This document shows positions 29,428 through 36,890 of a stretch of 64,000 nucleotides of DNA, in pieces. This DNA comes from Cognatilysobacter xinjiangensis. Lineage in GTDB: Bacteria > Pseudomonadota > Gammaproteobacteria > Xanthomonadales > Xanthomonadaceae. The notes beneath the pieces are model-generated. The model was not told the DNA's origin. It saw nothing but the letters and a program-made list of their open reading frames with translations, and ran no database searches. Where the stretch lies: positions 124,001 to 188,000 of the forward strand of contig NZ_BMXY01000004.1 in NCBI RefSeq assembly GCF_014651995.1, written 5' to 3'. Positions within the stretch are counted from its first letter, which is position 1, and every line of letters begins with the position of its first letter. The translations under genes and the position numbers were made by a program.

Positions 29428-30546
29428 ATGGACCGCGCGCTGCGCATCCTGTGGGTAGAGGACTCGGCCGAGGACGCCGAGCTGTTCTCGTCGGTGCTGG
29501 AGGACGGCGGCCTCGCGCATACCTACGAGCGCGTGGACGACGAAGCATCGCTGCGCGCGGCGCTCGCCGGCCCGCTGCCGGACGTGGTGCTAGCCGACTC
29601 GGACCTGCCCGGCTTCTCCGGCGAGCAGGCGCTGCGCATCGTGCTCGAGCAGGCGCCGCGGCTGCCGCTCGTTTTCCTGTCCGGCGCGATGGGCGAGGAC
29701 GCCGCGGTGCTCGCGCTGCAGCAGGGCGCGACCGACTACGTACTCAAGCAGAACCCGCAACGCCTGTGCAGCGCGCTGCAGCGCGCGGTGCGCGAGGCCG
29801 AAGCGCGCGCCGAACGCGAGCGCGTGGAGCGCGAACTGTTGCACGCGCAGCGCAATGAAGCCCTGGCGCTGCTGGTCGCAGGCCTCAGCCACGACCTGCG
29901 CAACGTGCTGCAGCCGCTCGCGCTGCTGCCGCACCTCCTGCGTGCCAAGGACGACCGCGCCACCGCGCTGCGCGCCGCCGACGTGATCGAGGAAGCCGCA
30001 CGGCGCGGCCACGACCTCGCGCAGGCGATGGTCGACTACGCGCGCGGCCGGGTGCAGGAACCGGCGCAGGCCGACCTCGCCGAGGTGCTCGGCAGCGTTC
30101 GGATCCTGCTCGCCGGCTCCGTGCCGCGAGGCGTGCGTCTGGGGTTCCCGACGATCGAATCCGGCCTGCGCGTGGCCGTCGGCGCGACCGCGCTGCAGCA
30201 GTGCCTGCTCAACCTCTGCCTCAACTCGCTGCAGGCAATGGAGGGGCAGGACGCCGGCAGCCTGTCGCTCGCGGTGGACGTCAGCGACGACCTCGCGGGC
30301 GACTTCGCCGGCATCGAGGTGCGTGACACGGGCTGCGGCATCCCGCCGGAAGTGATGGCGCGCCTGTTCACCCCGTTCTTCACCACCAAGGCCGGCGGTA
30401 CCGGCCTCGGCCTGCTGTCCTGCCGCCGCATCATGGAATCGGCCGGTGGCCGGCTCGACATCGACAGCGTGCCCGGCGAGGGCACGACCATGCGCCTGGT
30501 GCTGCCGCTGGCGCGCGTCGAGGCGCCGGCCCCGGCGACTGCCTGA
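29428..30546 (+). CDS. receiver-histidine kinase hybrid (REC-HisKA-HATPase)
   Basis: The 372-residue soluble protein joins an N-terminal receiver domain (1-120; E11, D12, acceptor D57, K107) to a short coiled coil and a histidine kinase core. That core has H155 in GLSHDLRNVLQPL, an N box CLLNLCLNSLQAM, DTGCGIP and GTGLGLLSCRRIME. The kinase half resembles NtrB/PAS-type kinases rather than the upstream kinase. Having the receiver at the N-terminus suggests that phosphorylation by the upstream sensor controls this second kinase. No DNA-binding response regulator lies nearby. Its start is two bases after the previous stop, so all three genes are likely one operon. Confidence 0.92.
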   Translation: MDRALRILWVEDSAEDAELFSSVLEDGGLAHTYERVDDEASLRAALAGPLPDVVLADSDLPGFSGEQALRIVLEQAPRLPLVFLSGAMGEDAAVLALQQGATDYVLKQNPQRLCSALQRAVREAEARAERERVERELLHAQRNEALALLVAGLSHDLRNVLQPLALLPHLLRAKDDRATALRAADVIEEAARRGHDLAQAMVDYARGRVQEPAQADLAEVLGSVRILLAGSVPRGVRLGFPTIESGLRVAVGATALQQCLLNLCLNSLQAMEGQDAGSLSLAVDVSDDLAGDFAGIEVRDTGCGIPPEVMARLFTPFFTTKAGGTGLGLLSCRRIMESAGGRLDIDSVPGEGTTMRLVLPLARVEAPAPATA

Positions 30547-30644
30547 ACGTCCGTCGCCGCAGCTGAGACGCGCCGCCGCCACACTGGCTCGACGCCCCGC
30601 CCGTCGAGATAGCCGTGTCCGCCGTTCCCGTCGACGCTTCGCCG

Positions 30645-31409
30645 ATGAGCGATAGCAAGATCACCGCCCACGACCTCTGCGTCGCCCTGAAGCTCGCGCA
30701 TCCGGCCGACGAGTTCGTCACCGTGTACGAGGTGCGCGAGGCCACCGGTAGCGTGCACGGCTCGCGCGCGGATGCGGTGGTGATGTCGCTGCATGCCTCG
30801 CGTGGTTTCGAGCTCACCGGCTTCGAGTTCAAGTGCGCGCGCGGCGACTGGCTGGCGGAGCTGAAGAACCCGGCCAAGGCCGATCGCATCGCGCGCTACT
30901 GCGACCGCTGGTGCGTGTTCGCCGCGCCGGGCGTGGTGAAGGAAGGCGAGCTGCCGCTGGGCTGGGGGCTGTGGGAGCTGCGCGCCGGCGGCGTGATCCA
31001 TCGCCGCGTGGTGCCGGCCACGCGCGAGCCCGAGCCGATGCCGCGCGCATTCCTCGCCTCGTTCATGCGCGCCCGCGCGAAGTTCGACGCCGACGACCTC
31101 GCGGCGATCGCCTCGCACCATCGCCGCGAGTTCGAGCGCCAGCAGCGCGTGCGCGAGGAAGCCGCCGACGGCGATCCGCAGTTGCGTCGCGAGCGGGAGC
31201 GCCTGCAGCAGGGCCTGCGCAAGCTCGAGGAGATCCGTCAGGCCACGGGCATCGACCTCGGCGACTACACGCCGTCCAGGCGCTGGATCGAGCGCATGCG
31301 CCTGGCCGACAGCCCGCGGCTGGAGCATGCGTTGAAGCTGCTGCGCGACGTGTTCGCCGACGACGAGCTGCGCCGCCGCGTCGAGGCCGCGACGCGCCGC
31401 GAGGACTGA
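30645..31409 (+). CDS. MmcB-like protein, PD-(D/E)XK nuclease fold
   Basis: The 254-residue protein has an N-terminal wing (VTVYEVREATGSVHG) followed by a nuclease-fold core: R41-A-D43, then E61-F-K63 in GFEFKCARGDWLAELKNP, and RYCDRWCVFAAPGVV. The order RAD...E-x-K...YCDR(W/F)...P is that of MmcB-related DNA-repair proteins and the wider PD-(D/E)XK superfamily. It is longer than typical MmcB, with a charged helical C-terminus (about 150-254). Most alpha-proteobacterial MmcB copies are short and solitary. GTG 30615 would add ten residues and cannot be excluded; neither start has a clear ribosome site. Nuclease activity is inferred, not shown. Confidence 0.62.
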   Translation: MSDSKITAHDLCVALKLAHPADEFVTVYEVREATGSVHGSRADAVVMSLHASRGFELTGFEFKCARGDWLAELKNPAKADRIARYCDRWCVFAAPGVVKEGELPLGWGLWELRAGGVIHRRVVPATREPEPMPRAFLASFMRARAKFDADDLAAIASHHRREFERQQRVREEAADGDPQLRRERERLQQGLRKLEEIRQATGIDLGDYTPSRRWIERMRLADSPRLEHALKLLRDVFADDELRRRVEAATRRED

Positions 31410-31506
31410 TGGCGCCGCCGTCGCGCGGGTCCCGCGTCGGTGGCCGTTCGCCGTTGTGATGAAGTGCCGGCGCGCATTGACACGATGCGCGACCGACGCC
31501 GCAGCC

Positions 31507-31845
31507 TCAGGCCTTGCGCACGAACTCCGATTTCAGCTTCATCGCGCCGAAGCCGTCGATCCTGCAGTCGATGTCGTGGTCCTCGTCGACCAGCCGGATG
31601 CCGCGCACCTTGGTGCCGGCCTTGAGCGGGCCACTCGCGCCCTTGACCTTGAGGTCCTTGATCACGGTGACCGAGTCGCCGTCGGCCAGCACGTTGCCGA
31701 CCGCGTCGCGATGCACGCGCGGCGCGTCCTCGGCGGTGGCCTCGCCCGGCGTCCACTCGTGCCCGCATTCGGGGCAGACGAGCAGCGCGCCGTCGTTGTA
31801 GGTGAGCGCGGACGCGCAGGTGGGGCAGGGCGGCAGATCGGTCAT
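31507..31845 (-). CDS. yjdM: YjdM/PhnA-family zinc-ribbon protein
   Basis: The 112-residue protein matches YjdM (formerly PhnA). An N-terminal zinc ribbon with C7, C10, C24 and C27 (CPTC...CPECGHEW) is followed by an SH3-like beta domain with [17 protein letters not shown] and [33 protein letters not shown]. Despite the old name (alkylphosphonate uptake), its function is not established. It ends convergent with the MmcB-like gene and starts upstream of nothing on its own strand except the EEP gene, 30 bp away in the same direction. Confidence 0.93.
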   Translation of the reverse strand: MTDLPPCPTCASALTYNDGALLVCPECGHEWTPGEATAEDAPRVHRDAVGNVLADGDSVTVIKDLKVKGASGPLKAGTKVRGIRLVDEDHDIDCRIDGFGAMKLKSEFVRKA

Positions 31846-31875
31846 GACAACTTCTCGCGTCGCGGTGCGACGTCG

Positions 31876-32634
31876 TTACAGGAGGCAGCGCTCGGGCACG
31901 TCGAGGTCGAGCGCGAGCGCGAGATGGTCGGAGAACGCGGCCGGAAACGCGCGGAAATGCACCGCGTTGAGGCCGTCACCGACCAGAATGTGGTCGATGG
32001 CGCGCTGCGGCGCCCAGCTCGGGAAGGTGGCGATGCGGTGATCGGGCGGCTGCAGGCGCGTGCGCTTGAACAGCACGTCCATCTCCGGCTGCTCGACGGT
32101 GCAGTTGAAGTCGCCCATCAGCACCGCATGCGGGTCGTCGGCCAGCACCTCGGCGATGAAGCCCAGTTGCGCGAGCCGCGAGCCGGCGCCGAGCGAAAGA
32201 TGCGCGACGGCCACCGTCAGCGGCGTCGCGCACTGGCCGAAGCGCGCCACCATCACGCCGCGGCCTTTCACCCGGCCGGGCAGCGAATGCACCACGACCT
32301 CGCTGGGCTCGATCTTGCTCAGCAGCCCGTTCGCGCTCGACGCCACCCCGCCCACGCGCCGGTTCGGCTGGTGGCTCCAGTACGCGAAGCCGGCACGCTG
32401 GGCGAGGTAGTGGGTCTGGTTGGTGAAGCCCGAGCGGAGGCTGCCCGGGTCGCTCTCGTTGAGGCCGACGACGTCGTACTCGCCGGCCAGTCGCGCGATG
32501 GCGTCGAGGCTGCCGCGCTTGTCGCCCATCGGCAGCACGTGCGACCAGCTGCGGGCGACGTAGTCGTGATAGCCGCGCGTGCTCGAGCCCGCCTGGATGT
32601 TCGCGCTCAGCAGCTTGAGGCGACGATGGCCCAC
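31876..32634 (-). CDS. endonuclease/exonuclease/phosphatase (EEP) family protein
   Basis: The 252-residue protein has the EEP metal-dependent phosphoesterase fold: LKLLSANIQ at the start, E in VVGLNESDPGS, the VAVAHLSLG strand, MGDFNCTVEQPEMD, DHILVGDGL and the terminal SDHLALAL histidine motif. No signal peptide is present, so it acts in the cytoplasm; the substrate (nucleic acid, phospholipid or inositol phosphate) is open. I choose GTG 32634 because conservation begins at KLLSANIQ and this start leaves a 16-bp gap to the upstream dsbA; an ATG at 32703 would overlap that gene by 53 bp and add an arginine-rich leader. Confidence 0.86.
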   Translation of the reverse strand: MGHRRLKLLSANIQAGSSTRGYHDYVARSWSHVLPMGDKRGSLDAIARLAGEYDVVGLNESDPGSLRSGFTNQTHYLAQRAGFAYWSHQPNRRVGGVASSANGLLSKIEPSEVVVHSLPGRVKGRGVMVARFGQCATPLTVAVAHLSLGAGSRLAQLGFIAEVLADDPHAVLMGDFNCTVEQPEMDVLFKRTRLQPPDHRIATFPSWAPQRAIDHILVGDGLNAVHFRAFPAAFSDHLALALDLDVPERCLL

Positions 32635-32650
32635 GTCCGCCCGCGCGCTG

Positions 32651-33493
32651 TCAGCCGCCGTTGCCGGTGGCCGGCGCCGCCGGTGCGCCCGTGGACGCGC
32701 CACCCATCGCCGCGCGCTCGCGGGCGATCAGGTGGTCGGCGATGCGCAGCACGTCGTCGTAGGTCTGGCCGCCGGTAACGCGGTACTTGCCATTGACGAT
32801 CATCGTCGGCGTGCCGGTGACGCCCGCCTTCTGCATCCACTGGCGGCCCTGGTTGACCTTGGTCGCCACCGCGAAGCTGTTCATCGCGGCGAGGAACTGC
32901 TGCGCGTTCGCACCGTACTGGGCGTAGAAATTCGCGATCTTCTGCTCGTCGGGGCCGTCGCCCTCGCCCGGCATGCTGTCCTTGACATGGATCGCGTCGA
33001 TCAGCGGCATGTGCGTGCGGCCGACCAGGCCCTGCTGCTCGGCCACGTAGAAGGCCTTGGCGTAGGGGTCCCACTCGGGGCCGAACGGCGCGGCGACGTA
33101 GCGGAAGGCGACATCGGCCGGCAGCTTGGAATGCCAGGCCTCGACCACCGGCGCGAAGCGCGCGCAGGCCGGGCAAACGTAGCCGAACACCTCGACCACC
33201 TCGATCTTGCCCGGCTCGGCGCGCCACGGCGTGCCACCCGGGATTTCCTCGTAGTCCTGGCCGAGCACCGGCGCGGGGCCCTGCGGCGGCACGATCGGGC
33301 CGGGCTGGCGCGGTTCCTCGGCCGGCACCTCGCTCGGCGCGGCCGGCGTCGTGGCGGCGTCGGCCGGCGCGGCCGCGGTGGCGGGCTCAGTCGTCGCGGC
33401 GGTCGTGGCGGCGTCGTCGCCGCGGCTGCAGGCGGTGCCGCCGAGGGCGAGCGCGAGCACGAAGGCCAGGCGCAGGGAAGGACGGATCAGCAT
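32651..33493 (-). CDS. DsbA-family thiol:disulfide interchange protein, lipoprotein-like (CPAC)
   Basis: First-transcribed copy nearest the EEP gene in a tandem of three DsbA paralogues. The 280-residue protein has a signal with a weak lipobox (GGTAC, C22), an alanine/proline/threonine-rich linker (25-75) and a DsbA thioredoxin fold with active site C107-P-A-C110 in EVFGYVCPACARF. The cis-proline loop is GVTGTPTMIVNGKYRV. The dipeptide PA differs from the canonical PH of the other two, which should change redox potential. The ATG at 33493 has AGGAG nine bases upstream. It probably acts in the periplasm, tethered to a membrane by the linker. Confidence 0.92.
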   Translation of the reverse strand: MLIRPSLRLAFVLALALGGTACSRGDDAATTAATTEPATAAAPADAATTPAAPSEVPAEEPRQPGPIVPPQGPAPVLGQDYEEIPGGTPWRAEPGKIEVVEVFGYVCPACARFAPVVEAWHSKLPADVAFRYVAAPFGPEWDPYAKAFYVAEQQGLVGRTHMPLIDAIHVKDSMPGEGDGPDEQKIANFYAQYGANAQQFLAAMNSFAVATKVNQGRQWMQKAGVTGTPTMIVNGKYRVTGGQTYDDVLRIADHLIARERAAMGGASTGAPAAPATGNGG

Positions 33494-33593
33494 CGGGACG
33501 ATCTCCTGGACGGAAGCGGCGGACATGCGTCCGCCGGTCGATGGGAACAGCATAGCCGCGGGCCGCGCGGCGGTTGACGACGCCGTTTCGACG

Positions 33594-34289
33594 TCAGCGC
33601 GCGGTGCGCTCGCGCGCCACCAGCGCGTCGGCGATGCGCAGCATGTCCTCGAAGGACTGGCCGAGCACCCGGTACTTGCCGTTGACGACGAGCGTGGGCG
33701 TGCTGTCGACGCCCGAGCGCTCGATGAAGGCCTCGGCGCGCGCGAGCTTGGCGGCGACTTCCGCGCTGTCCATGCGCCGCGCGAAGTCGGCCGCGTCGAC
33801 GCCGAAGCGCGCGTAGAACTGCGCGAGCTGCGCATTGCTGGCGACGGTGGGCTGGCCCGGAAGGGTGTGCGCCTCGTGCAGCGCGCGGAACACCTCGTCG
33901 TGGCTCTTATCGAGCACGCCGGTGGCTTCGGCCGCATAGAATGCCTTTGCGTACGGCGTCCACGCACCGCCGAACGGCGCCGGGATCGGCAGCACGCGCA
34001 CGTCCGCCGGCTGGCGCGCCGACCAGGCGCCCAGCAGCGGCTCGAAGTGGGCGCAGTGCGGGCAGGTGTAGCCGAACACCTCGATCACCTCGACGGTGCC
34101 CGCCTGCGGCTCGAACGGCGCGCCGTTCGGAATCTCGGCGTAGTCGACGCCGACGCGCAGCGCGTCCTGCGCGGCGGCGGGCGTCGCCGTGGTGGCCGGC
34201 GCTTTCGGCGGCACCTTCTCGCAGGCCGACAGGGCGAGCAGGCCGATCAGCAGGACGGTGGAACGGAGCAGGGCCGGGCGCAGCTTCAT
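33594..34289 (-). CDS. dsbA: DsbA-family thiol:disulfide interchange protein, lipoprotein (CPHC)
   Basis: Middle copy of the DsbA trio, 231 residues. A clear lipoprotein signal ends LLALSAC (C23). A short alanine/threonine linker leads to a DsbA domain with active site C76-P-H-C79 in EVFGYTCPHCAHFEP, the canonical oxidase dipeptide. The cis-proline loop is GVDSTPTLVVNGKYRV. It should oxidise cysteine pairs in exported proteins and be reoxidised by DsbB, which is not in the window. A 100-bp gap precedes the CPAC copy and a 25-bp gap follows the upstream third copy. Confidence 0.93.
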   Translation of the reverse strand: MKLRPALLRSTVLLIGLLALSACEKVPPKAPATTATPAAAQDALRVGVDYAEIPNGAPFEPQAGTVEVIEVFGYTCPHCAHFEPLLGAWSARQPADVRVLPIPAPFGGAWTPYAKAFYAAEATGVLDKSHDEVFRALHEAHTLPGQPTVASNAQLAQFYARFGVDAADFARRMDSAEVAAKLARAEAFIERSGVDSTPTLVVNGKYRVLGQSFEDMLRIADALVARERTAR

Positions 34290-34314
34290 GCGGAAATCTC
34301 CGGAAAGAACAGGG

Positions 34315-34968
34315 TCAGCGGCGCTTGGCCGCGGCGGCGATCTCGCGGTCGACCAGCCAGCGCGCGGTGCGCAACTGCGCGTCGCGGTTGCTCGCGGTGA
34401 CGCGGTACTTGCCGGCGACGACCAGCGACGGCGTGCCGTCGATGCGGCTGCGGATCACGAACTCGCGCGCGCGCTTCATCTGCGCGTCCACCGCCGGCGC
34501 CTTGTAGGCGGCGGCGAAGCGCGCCGGCGCGATGCCGTAGCGCTGGTAGAAGGTCGCGATCTCCTCCGGCGTCGCATCCATGGTCGGGAGGCTGCGCTCG
34601 TCGTGCAGCGCGGCGTACATCGCGGCATGGCTGCGCTGCGCGACGCCCAGCGCCTGCGCGGCGAAGTAGGCGCGCGCGTACGGCACCCAGCTGTCCTGGA
34701 AATCGGCCGGGATGGCGACGAAGCGTGCCTGCGCCGGCAGCGTGCGCACCCACGGCGCCAGCACCGGCTCGAAATGCGCGCAGTGCGGGCAGGTGTAGCC
34801 GAACACCTCGGCCACCTCGACCTTGCCCGGCGTCGGCTGGAACGGCCGGCCGTCCTCGATGAGCTCGTAGTCGCGGCCTTCCACCGGCGCCGGCGCGGGC
34901 GGTGCGGCCATGGAGGCGGTGGGTATGGCGAGCAGCAGGAGGGCGGCGAGTCGGAGCAGTCGGGTCAT
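34315..34968 (-). CDS. dsbA: DsbA-family thiol:disulfide interchange protein, soluble periplasmic (CPHC)
   Basis: Most upstream copy of the trio, 217 residues. It has a cleavable signal peptide without a lipobox (LLLAIPTASMAA, cleavage near residue 22), so it is likely free in the periplasm, unlike its two neighbours. The active site is C60-P-H-C63 in EVFGYTCPHCAHFEP, and the cis-proline loop is RIDGTPSLVVAGKYRV. The ATG at 34968 is chosen because it gives the signal peptide; an upstream ATG at 35067 would run back through the terminator of the cytochrome gene. Confidence 0.93.
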   Translation of the reverse strand: MTRLLRLAALLLLAIPTASMAAPPAPAPVEGRDYELIEDGRPFQPTPGKVEVAEVFGYTCPHCAHFEPVLAPWVRTLPAQARFVAIPADFQDSWVPYARAYFAAQALGVAQRSHAAMYAALHDERSLPTMDATPEEIATFYQRYGIAPARFAAAYKAPAVDAQMKRAREFVIRSRIDGTPSLVVAGKYRVTASNRDAQLRTARWLVDREIAAAAKRR

Positions 34969-34991
34969 GGCTCGGGTTTCGATGGTGGTAA

Positions 34992-35027
34992 ACGAAAAAC
35001 GCCGGCCGCGCATGGCACGGCCGGCGT
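34992..35027 (-). terminator. intrinsic terminator of cytochrome c4 gene
   Basis: ACGCCGGCCG (34999-35008) and CGGCCGGCGT (35018-35027) pair perfectly. On the minus strand the stem is followed by TTTTTCGTTT, the strongest terminator in the window. It isolates the cytochrome gene from the dsbA trio downstream. Confidence 0.85.
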
Positions 35028-35075
35028 CGGGCGTGGCGGGCGGCCGGTCATGCGACCGTCCGCGCATCGCTAAGT

Positions 35076-36014
35076 TCAGCCCTGCGTCGGCGTCGACGGC
35101 TGGCCCGGCTGGGCCTGGCCTTCGGCGGACGGCTGCACGGGGGCGGTGGTCTGCGCCGGGACGCTGGCCGGCGCCGCCGGAGTGGCCGCCGGCGCGGCAG
35201 GGGCGCCCTGCGCCGGCGCGGCGGCGACCGGCGAGGCCGCGGACGAGGCCTCGACGCCGGTGTCGTTGGCGCGGTCGTGCAGGCCCTGCAGGTAGCTCGA
35301 CACCGAGCCGATCTCCTCGTCGGTCAGCTTCGAGGCGATCGCGGCCATGATGTGGAAGTTCTTGTAGGTCGCCGGCGCGCCGGTGCCCGTGCGGTATTCC
35401 TCGAGGCGACGCTTGGCGTAGGCGGCTTCCTGACCGGCGAGGGTCGGGTAGGCTGGGCCGGGGTTACCCTGGCCGGCGGCGCCGTGGCAACCCATGCAGG
35501 CCGGGATGCCGCGCGTCTTGTCGCCGCCACGGAACAGCGCTTCGCCGACTTCGTAGTACTTGCGGCCCGCGTTCGGGCCGGCGGCGATCGGCGTGTCGTC
35601 GGCGATGCCGGCGGCGGGCTTCTGCGTCTGGAACCACGCGCCGAGGTCGCGCATGTCCTGCGCCGAAAGCGGCTCGGCGATCGGGTACATCACCGCGGCC
35701 ATGCCGGTGGTGCGCGCATGGCTCTTGAACAGCGCGAGCTGCTGGGCGACGTAGCGCTCCGGCATGCCGGCGATGCGCGGGTAGGTCGGGACGCTCGGGT
35801 TGCCGTCCAGGCCGTGGCAGGCGGCGCAGGCACCGGCGAGGGACTGGCCCTTCTTCGGGTCGCCCCAGGTGGCGTGCTCCTCGGCGCCGGCGAGCGGCGC
35901 GACCTGCACGGGCGCCTGGTCCGGGACCGGGGTCACCGTGGTCTGGGCGACGGCAGCGGCGGCGACCGCGAGGGCGGCGAGGCCGGCGAGGCCATAGGCG
36001 CGGGCATGGCGCAT
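35076..36014 (-). CDS. diheme cytochrome c4
   Basis: The 312-residue periplasmic electron carrier has a signal peptide (about 1-23) and two covalent heme sites, C63-A-A-C66-H67 and C173-M-G-C176-H177. The surrounding segments GLDGNPSVPTYPRIAGM and GNPGPAYPTLAGQ are the cytochrome c4 pattern in each half. It would pass electrons from the bc1 complex to terminal oxidases. After residue 245 the protein continues as a ~65-residue alanine/proline/glutamine-rich tail not found in classical c4 (about 190-200 mature residues). It is followed on its strand by a textbook terminator and starts divergently from engB. Confidence 0.95.
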   Translation of the reverse strand: MRHARAYGLAGLAALAVAAAAVAQTTVTPVPDQAPVQVAPLAGAEEHATWGDPKKGQSLAGACAACHGLDGNPSVPTYPRIAGMPERYVAQQLALFKSHARTTGMAAVMYPIAEPLSAQDMRDLGAWFQTQKPAAGIADDTPIAAGPNAGRKYYEVGEALFRGGDKTRGIPACMGCHGAAGQGNPGPAYPTLAGQEAAYAKRRLEEYRTGTGAPATYKNFHIMAAIASKLTDEEIGSVSSYLQGLHDRANDTGVEASSAASPVAAAPAQGAPAAPAATPAAPASVPAQTTAPVQPSAEGQAQPGQPSTPTQG

Positions 36015-36146
36015 GCGAGAAAGCTCCGGGGAACACTGCTGGGAAGGCGCCGCGAAAGGACGCCGGAACCTCGGAATTATCGGCGCCGGCCGGCGGCCGG
36101 GTCAACGCGCGTCGGCTGCGGACCCCCGTCGTGCGATCCTTGTCCC

Positions 36147-36773
36147 ATGTCGAACCCCTTCCAGCGCGCCCGCTACATGCTCTCGGCGCACAACATCGGC
36201 CAGTTGCCGCCCGACGGCGGCTTCGAGGTCGCCTTCGCCGGCCGCTCCAACGCGGGCAAGTCCACCGCGCTCAACGCCATCTGCCAGCAGGGCGCTCTCG
36301 CCCGCGTCTCGAAGACGCCCGGCCGCACCCAGCAGCTGGTGTTCTTCGACTTCGAACCCAAGCGGGACGAAGCGCCCGGCAACCGCTTCCTCGTCGACCT
36401 GCCGGGCTACGGCTACGCGAAGGTGCCGAAGGACCTGCAAGCCCACTGGCAGGCCTTCATCGACCGCTACTTCACCACCCGCGAGGCGCTCAAGGGCCTC
36501 GTTGTGGTCATGGACATCCGCCATCCGCTCAAGGACTACGACCTGCAGATGCTCGGCTACGCGGCCAATCGCGGCCTGCCCGCGCATGCGCTGCTGACCA
36601 AGGCCGACAAGCTCGGGCGCGGCCAGCAGATGCAGGCCATGCATGCGGTCAGCCGCGAGATGCACAGCCGGTTCGGCGACAGCGTGAGCGTGCAGGTGTT
36701 CTCCGGCGAGTCCAAGCAGGGCGTGGAACAGGCGCGCGGCGTGATCGCCGGCTGGCTCGGGTTCGACGCGTAA
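36147..36773 (+). CDS. engB: ribosome biogenesis GTPase EngB (YihA/YsxC)
   Basis: EngB is an essential small GTPase that helps assemble the large ribosomal subunit. The 208-residue protein has G1 AFAGRSNAGKSTALN, the G2 region SKTPGRTQQLVFF, G3 DLPGYGYAKV, G4 LLTKADKL and G5 near VFSGES. The N-terminal FQRARYMLSAHNIGQLPPD is typical of the gammaproteobacterial form. The start at ATG 36147 was chosen because the family begins NPFxxAxFxxSA here; a much longer in-frame ORF from 35277 is an antisense artefact of the cytochrome gene. Its pairing with a divergent cytochrome c4 gene is common in gammaproteobacteria. Confidence 0.97.
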   Translation: MSNPFQRARYMLSAHNIGQLPPDGGFEVAFAGRSNAGKSTALNAICQQGALARVSKTPGRTQQLVFFDFEPKRDEAPGNRFLVDLPGYGYAKVPKDLQAHWQAFIDRYFTTREALKGLVVVMDIRHPLKDYDLQMLGYAANRGLPAHALLTKADKLGRGQQMQAMHAVSREMHSRFGDSVSVQVFSGESKQGVEQARGVIAGWLGFDA

Positions 36774-36853
36774 GCCCGACGCGACGACCGACCCGCGCAT
36801 CGGCGCAACGCAGATGGTGCGTCGCCGCGACGGACGACGTCGCCCGCCGCCGC

Positions 36854-36859
36854 TAGACT
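36854..36859 (+). promoter_or_regulatory. -10-like box upstream of gshA
   Basis: TAGACT followed by GGCCGCCCC lies about 32-38 bases before the GTG starts. It resembles the TA-rich box plus GC discriminator seen before other genes here. No convincing -35 is present. Confidence 0.3.
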
Positions 36860-36890
36860 GGCCGCCCCCCGCACAGCGGGTTCCGTCGAG

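Noticed and set aside
32581-32703. ATG 32703 as start of the EEP gene
   Set aside because: It would overlap the dsbA gene by 53 bp and add an arginine-rich leader. GTG 32634 precedes the conserved strand.
35277-36146. N-terminal extension of EngB by 290 codons
   Set aside because: The extension is antisense to cytochrome c4; the family start is at 36147.
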